This document shows positions 56,696-64,000 of a stretch of 64,000 nt of DNA, piece after piece. The stretch is from Chitinophagales bacterium (GTDB lineage: Bacteria; Bacteroidota; Bacteroidia; Chitinophagales; CAIODY01): contig CANFST010000015.1 of NCBI GenBank assembly GCA_947449695.1, positions 1-64,000 of the forward strand. Reading direction: 5' to 3'. A program made the position numbers and the translations under genes. Each line of letters opens with the position of its first letter. Positions within the stretch are counted from its first letter, which is position 1. The notes beneath the pieces were generated by a model, which saw nothing but the letters and a program-made list of their open reading frames with translations, was not told the origin of the DNA and ran no database searches.

Positions 56696-59600
56696 ATGAT
56701 TATGAAAAATTTGAAAAGAATATTTACTATTATTTGCATTTGGGTTGCAAGCAATCAATTATTGTTTGCGCAATGCCCAGCCAATATTGGTTTTGAAAAT
56801 GGAGATTTAAGCGGTTGGCAATCTTTTATTAGTGGTCCTTCTGGGTGCCCATCGGGTAATCCAGGAACACCAATTGTCGCCCCATGTAATAAACTGACGG
56901 CTTGCAGCCTTGTTGGAAGCGGTGCACAGGTTACAACAAATAGTAGAATAGTTGTAGCAAGTAATACAACTGTTTTGCAATCTGCTTTTTCTTTATATCC
57001 TTGCGCTGGTTCAACCTATTCGGGAACAGATCCTTGGTCAGGCTTACCTGTTGTTTGCCCTGCAGCATGTGGTAATAACTATTCATTGAAATTAGGAAAT
57101 GATTGGCGAAATGATAGTTCGGAAGCTGTAAGAATTCAATTTCCAGTTTCTTCTTCTAACTCAACATTAATTTATTATTATGCTGCTGTAATGGAAAATA
57201 TAGGTCATCCCGTATGCACTCAACCAAGGCTTGAGTTTGAAGTATCAGATATGGGGCCAATAGGAAACTTATATGCTACACCTGTTATTAGTACTTGTGC
57301 ATCACTTTATCAAGCTACCCCTTTGCCTAATTCGCTGCCTCCAAATTGGTTCATTAGCTCATTAACTTGTGCCCAGGTAATGTGTTCACAATGGACGCCA
57401 GTCTCTGTTAATCTAAATGCTTATGTAGGTCATATAATTCAATTGAAGTTTTCAACTGGTGATTGTGCTGCTGGCGGCCACTTTGGTTATGCTTATATTG
57501 ATATTCCATGTGGTTGCAACCCCTTCCATATTTTTACAGGTTATTGCCCTGGCGAAGACACGGCAATTTTGTTAGCTCCTCAAGGATTTTCAGGTTATCA
57601 ATGGTTTAATGGTGATTCAATACTTCAGGCTACTTTGGGGCATGATACTTTAATCGGTATTGGACAAATTGTTAGTTTTCCTACCAATTCCAATGTTCAA
57701 CATCCTTCTCCAATTCCTGTAATGTTAGTTGTTACACCTGTAGGTGGAACAGCTTGTAATGATACTTTGTATGATACTTTACGAGTAATACCGCCACCTC
57801 ATGCAGCATTTACTCATCAGCAATATATTTGCGCAAAAAGCCCTATTCAGTATTTTGATTCATCTTATACAGGTGGATGGGGAAATATTATAAGGTGGCA
57901 GTGGGATTTTGGAGATGGGACTCCATTTGATACTTCTCAAAATCCTTCACATGCTTATGCTACTACTGGTAACTATACAGTAAGATTAGTTGTGTGGTCA
58001 TCATTATCTTGCGTATCTGATACAGCATTACATAGTGTTGTGAATGTGAATATTTCGGCAGTCAATATCAATGCAGGTCCGGATATTACTATTTGCCAAG
58101 GAAATTCTGCTAATTTGAATGGGTCCTATTTTGCTGGATCGCCTTACAAATACCTATGGTATCCACTAAATAATTCAATAAATCCATTTAATAATGGCCA
58201 AAGCCATGATACTACTATTTATAATCCAATTGCAAATGTTTTAACTACAACTGCATTTGTATTTAAAATAACAGACACTTTACATAGTTGTGTATTTTAT
58301 GATACTATGAATGTGAACGTTAGTGGTGTATCTCCTAATGTTTTGATTACCTCTAATTTTGATACTATTTGCCCAGGAGGTAGTGCTCATTTCCATGTTC
58401 CTCAAGCACCTGTATATTGTGGTAGCACCCAAGTATTTTGTAATGGAATACCTACTAATCGTCAATGCGGAAGTGGTACTACTAATTTATCTGCCGAGTC
58501 GCCATTTAATGGGCAGTACCCTGAAGGTAGAATGCAAATGATATTTACTGCACCAGAGTTAACAAATTTCGGATTGGTAGCAGGCGAAATTAATAGCGCA
58601 ACCTTTAATGTGACTAATAAAGCCAGCACTTCAGCATATTATGATGTGTCTGTTAAGATAGGTTGCACATCACTTAATCAATTTTCAGCTACTTCATCAT
58701 TCCAAACACCATTGAGTTTAGTATTCTCTCAAACTAACTATAATGTAGCCGCAGGCTTCAATACATTCAATTTTCAAACACCTTATATGTGGGATGGTGT
58801 AAGTAATTTAATACTTGAAGTATGTTTTGGAGGTGGTACAACTAATTCAGATATGGTTGCTCAATCAACCACTACTTTCAATTCTGTATTATATGATTAT
58901 GATTATGCTGGATATAGTGGATGCTCAATGACAAATGGTTATGGGCCTTTTATTGCAACTAATCGTCCAACAGTTATATTAAATGTTTGTTCGCCTACTA
59001 GTGTTGGCTATACCTATCAATGGACATCATCACCAATAGGTTTTACATCAGCATCTTCTAATCCTATTGTTTCACCATCAAATAACACTATATACACTTG
59101 TAAGGTAACTGATCCTTTAGGTTGCTCAACTATAGTGTCTAAGCCAATAATTGTTGATACCACTACTCATTTGAATTTAGGTTTGGATACTACAATTTGT
59201 AATGGTGGGATCTATCAAACACATCCATCGGTTTCGGGATTATTGCCTTATACTTATTCTTGGACATCAACTCCTTCTGGATTTACATCTTCTGCGCCTA
59301 ATCCTTTGGTATCACCAACTGTAACTACTACTTATTCACTTACTTTTTCAGGTTTACATGGTTGTACAAAAACGGACAATGTAGTAGTACATGTTAATCC
59401 TATACCTACTTCCACATTTACAGTATCACCTAATCCAGTGTGTACTGGTGGAATTGTAACAGTAACTTATACAGGTTATGCGCCTACAGGTTCTACGGCT
59501 AACTGGAATTGGGGTGGTGGAACTTTATTAACAGGTGGTGGTTTAGGAACTTCCACTCTGCAGTGGTCAACTGGTGGAGTAGTAACCATTTCTTTAACAG

Positions 59601-61489
59601 TAACAGCTAATGGTTGTTCATCAACAACTACAACTTATCAATTAACTGTTAATCAAACACCAACTTCTACATTCTCAGTTAGTCCAAACCCTATTTGTTC
59701 GGGTTCAAATAATGTAGCTGCTATAAATTATACTGGTTTGGCCTCCCCATCAGCTAACTTCACTTGGAGTTTTGTGGGTGGAACAATTGTGAGTGGATTA
59801 GGTCAAGGACCATATCAAGTCTACTGGAATACTTCGGGTACTAAAAATGTTACTTTGTTAGTTACAGATGCTAATTGCACATCGCAATCAACAGTGCCAG
59901 TAACTGTTAATCAAACACCATTAGCAGTGTTTACAGCCAGCCCGATGAATGTATGTACAGGTCAGAATATTAATATTGGTGTAAACTATCCTGCAGGCAC
60001 TTTGCTTTATTGGAGTTGGGATGGAGGGTCTGTAACACCTGGAGGCGTTAACCCATTACCACCTGTTAATCAAACATTAGTATATAGTAATAGCAGTTTG
60101 GTAAATGGAAATACGGCTGGACCAAAAGTGGTTAAATTGCAAGTAACTGAAAATGGTTGTACATCTGCACCTGATTCGATTGTGTTATTTGTTTCACCGT
60201 CGCCAACTTCTACCTTTACTATTAATCCAACTGCAGCTTGTTCAAATAGCAATGTAGCAATATTCTATACGGGCAATGGTAGTGCAAGTTCAGGCTATAC
60301 TTGGACAGTAACTGGTAATTCCAATCCGGTTAATCTTGCTGGACCAGGGCCTTTCAATATTTCATGGTTAGAACAAGGCAATGTGGTACAAAATGAAACT
60401 TTGACATTAACTGTATCTGAAAATGGATGTTCAACCACAACTTCTCAATCTATACCAATAACACCAGTTCCTACTGCTGATTTTACAATTACTTCGCCTG
60501 TGTGTGCTGGTAGCGATGCATTGGTTAATTATATTGGAAATAACGCAATTAACGGGGTAACTGTTTCACCAAATTGGTCTAGTGGTATAGTTAGTAGCGG
60601 TAGTGGCACAGGACCTTACCATGTGAAATGGATGTCGGCAGGTAGCTACAATGTTACTTGGACTTTAACACAAAATGGTTGTGCGTCTAATCCATTTACA
60701 GCTAATGTGAATGTATTGCCTAATCCTATTGTTGATGCACATCCTGATACTACTATTTGCCCGGGCAGTGGTGTTGGATTGTGGGCAAGTGGTGCTAACA
60801 GCTATGTATGGCAAGTAAATAACTCAACTATGCCAGCTATATATGTTTATCCTACATATAACTCAACTACTTATACGGTAACTGGTACAGATAATAATGG
60901 ATGTCAGGGTACTGGCAATGTTGTGGTTAATCTATTCAATCCACCATTTGTAGATGCTGGTAGAGATACATGTGTATTAAGAAATAATATGGCTCTTATT
61001 GGCTCTTCGGCTTATGTAGCGCCTAATTTCCACTATTTCTGGACACCAAGTTTGAGTGTTACAAAAGTAGATACACCTTTAACAACTGCTAATCCATCTA
61101 ATACTACACAATATACTTTGCATGTAACAGACAGCAGAGGATGCAACAATTCCGACTCAATTATTGTCTGTGTTACTGCATGTACTGAAATTGTACTGCC
61201 AAATGCATTTGCTCCAGATGCTCCTGATCAATCAGGTAATAATCCTGACAAAGACAATAGAAGATTTAAAATATCTAATCATACTGAATTAATTCAATTG
61301 AAAAGGTTTGATATTTATAATCGTTGGGGTGTAAAAGTATTTAGTACTACTGATTTGAATGATAAAGGATGGGATGGCACATTTAAAGGATCTCCACAAG
61401 AGTTTGGTGTATATACTTACTTTATTGAAGCGGTTTGTGAACAAGGTTCAACTGTTAGAAAACAAGGAAATGTTACATTATTGAAATAA
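56696..61489 (+). CDS. Giant PKD/Ig-like repeat protein with gliding-motility-associated (T9SS type B) C-terminal domain
   Basis: 1597 aa; repeated PTSTFTVSPNPVCTGG-type modules; C-term EIVLPNAFAPDAPD...YNRWGVKVFSTTDLNDKGWDGTFKG...QGNVTLLK. Confidence 0.92.
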   Translation: MIMKNLKRIFTIICIWVASNQLLFAQCPANIGFENGDLSGWQSFISGPSGCPSGNPGTPIVAPCNKLTACSLVGSGAQVTTNSRIVVASNTTVLQSAFSLYPCAGSTYSGTDPWSGLPVVCPAACGNNYSLKLGNDWRNDSSEAVRIQFPVSSSNSTLIYYYAAVMENIGHPVCTQPRLEFEVSDMGPIGNLYATPVISTCASLYQATPLPNSLPPNWFISSLTCAQVMCSQWTPVSVNLNAYVGHIIQLKFSTGDCAAGGHFGYAYIDIPCGCNPFHIFTGYCPGEDTAILLAPQGFSGYQWFNGDSILQATLGHDTLIGIGQIVSFPTNSNVQHPSPIPVMLVVTPVGGTACNDTLYDTLRVIPPPHAAFTHQQYICAKSPIQYFDSSYTGGWGNIIRWQWDFGDGTPFDTSQNPSHAYATTGNYTVRLVVWSSLSCVSDTALHSVVNVNISAVNINAGPDITICQGNSANLNGSYFAGSPYKYLWYPLNNSINPFNNGQSHDTTIYNPIANVLTTTAFVFKITDTLHSCVFYDTMNVNVSGVSPNVLITSNFDTICPGGSAHFHVPQAPVYCGSTQVFCNGIPTNRQCGSGTTNLSAESPFNGQYPEGRMQMIFTAPELTNFGLVAGEINSATFNVTNKASTSAYYDVSVKIGCTSLNQFSATSSFQTPLSLVFSQTNYNVAAGFNTFNFQTPYMWDGVSNLILEVCFGGGTTNSDMVAQSTTTFNSVLYDYDYAGYSGCSMTNGYGPFIATNRPTVILNVCSPTSVGYTYQWTSSPIGFTSASSNPIVSPSNNTIYTCKVTDPLGCSTIVSKPIIVDTTTHLNLGLDTTICNGGIYQTHPSVSGLLPYTYSWTSTPSGFTSSAPNPLVSPTVTTTYSLTFSGLHGCTKTDNVVVHVNPIPTSTFTVSPNPVCTGGIVTVTYTGYAPTGSTANWNWGGGTLLTGGGLGTSTLQWSTGGVVTISLTVTANGCSSTTTTYQLTVNQTPTSTFSVSPNPICSGSNNVAAINYTGLASPSANFTWSFVGGTIVSGLGQGPYQVYWNTSGTKNVTLLVTDANCTSQSTVPVTVNQTPLAVFTASPMNVCTGQNINIGVNYPAGTLLYWSWDGGSVTPGGVNPLPPVNQTLVYSNSSLVNGNTAGPKVVKLQVTENGCTSAPDSIVLFVSPSPTSTFTINPTAACSNSNVAIFYTGNGSASSGYTWTVTGNSNPVNLAGPGPFNISWLEQGNVVQNETLTLTVSENGCSTTTSQSIPITPVPTADFTITSPVCAGSDALVNYIGNNAINGVTVSPNWSSGIVSSGSGTGPYHVKWMSAGSYNVTWTLTQNGCASNPFTANVNVLPNPIVDAHPDTTICPGSGVGLWASGANSYVWQVNNSTMPAIYVYPTYNSTTYTVTGTDNNGCQGTGNVVVNLFNPPFVDAGRDTCVLRNNMALIGSSAYVAPNFHYFWTPSLSVTKVDTPLTTANPSNTTQYTLHVTDSRGCNNSDSIIVCVTACTEIVLPNAFAPDAPDQSGNNPDKDNRRFKISNHTELIQLKRFDIYNRWGVKVFSTTDLNDKGWDGTFKGSPQEFGVYTYFIEAVCEQGSTVRKQGNVTLLK

Positions 61490-61508
61490 AACAATTAATT
61501 ATTTAAAA

Positions 61509-64000
61509 ATGAAAAAGATATTATTTGTCATCGGGTTCACTTTTATTATAATGAGAGTATCTGCTCAATGCCCTCCCAATCTAGACGCTGAAGATGCAAC
61601 ATTATTTGCAAATTGGAGTATCTACACTGGTTCTTGTTCAGCAGGAGCGATTGGAACTCAAACCGCAACTACATATAGTCCAACTACCCCAGTCGCACCT
61701 TCAGTAGTATTAGGAATACCTAGGGATACTATTACTTCCGGTGGAACTGATTTGTATGGTGGTTTTCCACGTGTATGTAATTTACCTGGGGCATCGCAGC
61801 ATAGTATTCAGGTAGGTAATGATCAAACTGGTTCTGAAGCGGATATGTTGAGATATTACTATAGAGTCCCACAAGCGTTTAAGTATTATTTCGCACAGTT
61901 TTATTATGCTTTTGTTCTTGATAATGGTGGAGGGCATCCAGTTGAACAGCAGCCCAGATTTACTATTTCAGTTTATGATTCAGCAACTAATAACTTAATA
62001 GGCTGTAATTATTTTCAGTTAGCCATGAATCCGAATTGCCCAACTTGTGGTGGATTAACCCAGTCGTCTTATTTAAGTACAGTTTATTATAAAGCTTGGA
62101 CCCCAGGGACGATTGAATTGAAAAATCAAAATGGCAGAACGGTTTATTTTCAATTTGAGACAACTGATTGTTCGAATGGCGGACATTTTGGGTATGGTTA
62201 CTTTGATTTCGTAACATGCAGCCAAAGTGTTGTTTTACAAACTGGTTGCTATAATCCTGGAGGTAATATCGCAACAGGAGATACCTTAATAGGACCAAAA
62301 GGATTGGCTCAACTTAAATGGTATAATAAGTCTCTTACTACTGTAATAGATTCTACACATGATACATTAACTATAGCCCCAGCTTTATTGGTAAATGATA
62401 CTTTTAATGTGGTACTTGTGCCGTATTCAGGATTTGGTTGTAAGGATACAATCCCAATTTATTTTAAACCTCCTCAACCCCCTGTATCTGCATTTATTTA
62501 TCCAACCACTTATTGCTCAACAAGTTATCTGCAATTTGCAGATTCATCTTATATAACAACTTTGGGTGATTATGTTGATTGGTGGGCATGGAATTTTGGT
62601 GATATTCCAAGTTCTATTGGGCCTAACAATTTGAATACAGATAGTACCCAAAACCCTATACACACTTATAATAGTATGGGTACATACACTATTTCATTAA
62701 TTGTAAAGACAAGGAATGGTTGTAAGTCAGACACTACTTACCATAATGTAGTTATCAATAAGACTCCACCTCCAATTCATTTTGGTTTTTCACGGAATAA
62801 TATTTGTGCACCGCGAGACTCAATAGCTATTTCTTTTGTTGGATTAACATTTCCTGGATTTAAATATCATTGGACTGTACCAACTGGCTGTTTTATTACT
62901 AGTGGTTCTGATTCGTCGTCAGCTCCAATAACAATAAAGGCAAAAACTTCTGGAATGTACACAGTCGGTTTTGAAATAATTCCACCTTCCGGCGATACTT
63001 CGTGTTGGGAACATAAAGATACTACATTTAACGTAAAAGGAGTTTATCCATCTGTTTTTGAAAGTGGTAATGACTCAATTTGTTTGCACCAAAATACTGT
63101 TATCACAACTTCGGGTAAACCTGTTATTTGTGGGCCTGCTTCTTCTGTTTGTGCAAACCCTTCTACATTTACAGCAGGTATTAATAATGCTGGAACAACT
63201 TATTCTACACCATTTTATGCCTATGAACCTAAAGAAAAATCTCAAATCTTGATTTTGGCAAATGAACTTACTAGTCAGGGCTTTCAGGGCGGACCTATTT
63301 CTGAAATAGCTTTAAATGTCACTCAGAAAAATAGCTCTTCAAATTCATGTACAAACTCTCAATTTGAAGGCCTAACAATTAGCATGGCTTGTGTACCATA
63401 TTACTCTTTCAAATATTCTACTTCTTACGATTCATTAGATTTGAATACACCATTGACTACAGTTTATTCAGCTACTTCATTTAATACTGTGGCAGGTCTA
63501 AATAGTTTTCACTTCCAAACGCCTTATAATTGGGATGGAGTAAGTAATCTATTGATTCAAATTTGCTACGATGCAGGTTCTTGTTCATCTTCTCCAGACT
63601 ATGTTGCTGCCACAACGTTTAATTCTATTGCTACAACATATGGTGCACCGGCTGGTTCAACATTTTTTGCTTATGCCTATGCTTATTCTAATGCTACCCC
63701 TTGCGACCCATTTTTCCCTTATTCGCCTTCTAATACGGGGTATTTAGGCTACATATATGGCTCATATTACGCAAATCGTCCTGATGTATTAATTAAAGGT
63801 TGTTCTGGTAATATTCCTAATCCTACAACTTTTAATTGGACTTCAACTCCTGCAGGCTATACTTCATCACAACAAAACATTACAGTTTCTCCATCTGTAA
63901 CTACCACTTATCATGTAACCGCAGACAATAATGGATGCCAAACCAAGGATTCTTTTAAAGTAAATGTATTAACAGTAAATACTGTTTCGGCTGGTAATGA
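61509..64000 (+). CDS. Third large PKD-type secreted protein, truncated by the window end
   Basis: MKKILFVIGFTFIIMRVSAQCPPNLDAEDATLFANWSIYTGSC...; open to 64000; WWAWNFGDIPSSIGPNN PKD; not in ORF track because it lacks a stop in the window. Confidence 0.88.
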   Translation, partial: MKKILFVIGFTFIIMRVSAQCPPNLDAEDATLFANWSIYTGSCSAGAIGTQTATTYSPTTPVAPSVVLGIPRDTITSGGTDLYGGFPRVCNLPGASQHSIQVGNDQTGSEADMLRYYYRVPQAFKYYFAQFYYAFVLDNGGGHPVEQQPRFTISVYDSATNNLIGCNYFQLAMNPNCPTCGGLTQSSYLSTVYYKAWTPGTIELKNQNGRTVYFQFETTDCSNGGHFGYGYFDFVTCSQSVVLQTGCYNPGGNIATGDTLIGPKGLAQLKWYNKSLTTVIDSTHDTLTIAPALLVNDTFNVVLVPYSGFGCKDTIPIYFKPPQPPVSAFIYPTTYCSTSYLQFADSSYITTLGDYVDWWAWNFGDIPSSIGPNNLNTDSTQNPIHTYNSMGTYTISLIVKTRNGCKSDTTYHNVVINKTPPPIHFGFSRNNICAPRDSIAISFVGLTFPGFKYHWTVPTGCFITSGSDSSSAPITIKAKTSGMYTVGFEIIPPSGDTSCWEHKDTTFNVKGVYPSVFESGNDSICLHQNTVITTSGKPVICGPASSVCANPSTFTAGINNAGTTYSTPFYAYEPKEKSQILILANELTSQGFQGGPISEIALNVTQKNSSSNSCTNSQFEGLTISMACVPYYSFKYSTSYDSLDLNTPLTTVYSATSFNTVAGLNSFHFQTPYNWDGVSNLLIQICYDAGSCSSSPDYVAATTFNSIATTYGAPAGSTFFAYAYAYSNATPCDPFFPYSPSNTGYLGYIYGSYYANRPDVLIKGCSGNIPNPTTFNWTSTPAGYTSSQQNITVSPSVTTTYHVTADNNGCQTKDSFKVNVLTVNTVSAGN

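Noticed and set aside
61987-62298. Minus-strand 103-aa ORF and plus ORF 63058-63252
   Set aside because: Both lie within the open-ended plus-strand PKD protein starting at 61509, which is strongly supported.
1-64000. tRNA/rRNA genes, complete insertion sequence or prophage
   Set aside because: No tRNA cloverleaf, rRNA-like sequence, complete transposase or integrase was recognised; the tail-fibre-like gene is of a type common in Bacteroidota genomes and is not accompanied by phage structural genes.

Overview
The window is an AT-rich chromosomal segment from a Bacteroidota member, probably Chitinophagales/Sphingobacteriia-like. This is judged from T9SS C-terminal sorting domains, PorV/PorQ, BshB1, DUF4294 and similar families. 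Housekeeping and envelope genes are interleaved: the 5' end of alaS at the left edge, rlmB, rpoN, lpxD, greA, pyrE, bshB1, polyprenyl synthetase, nrnA-like, neuB-like and others. There are several T9SS cargo proteins, a TonB receptor / large secreted protein / PorV-like operon, an MbnP-MbnH-like pair, and at the right end a tandem cluster of very large PKD/Ig-like proteins, two with a visible gliding-motility-type C-terminus. The most unusual part is about 23.1-27.0 kb. It contains: (i) an 8-copy heptanucleotide tract whose copy number sets whether an upstream ATG is in frame with a tail-fibre-like secreted protein; (ii) two identical 71-bp structured elements, each made of two local hairpins with complementary loops and compensatory stem changes, both at truncated-gene junctions; (iii) an indel-free array of eleven 21-bp degenerate repeats upstream of a small CDS. 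A second candidate novelty is a GxxExxY gene tightly bracketed by inverted repeats (48679-49138). No rRNA, tRNA, CRISPR array or complete transposase gene was recognised. All calls come from reading the sequence and the supplied ORF track; no database searches were run.
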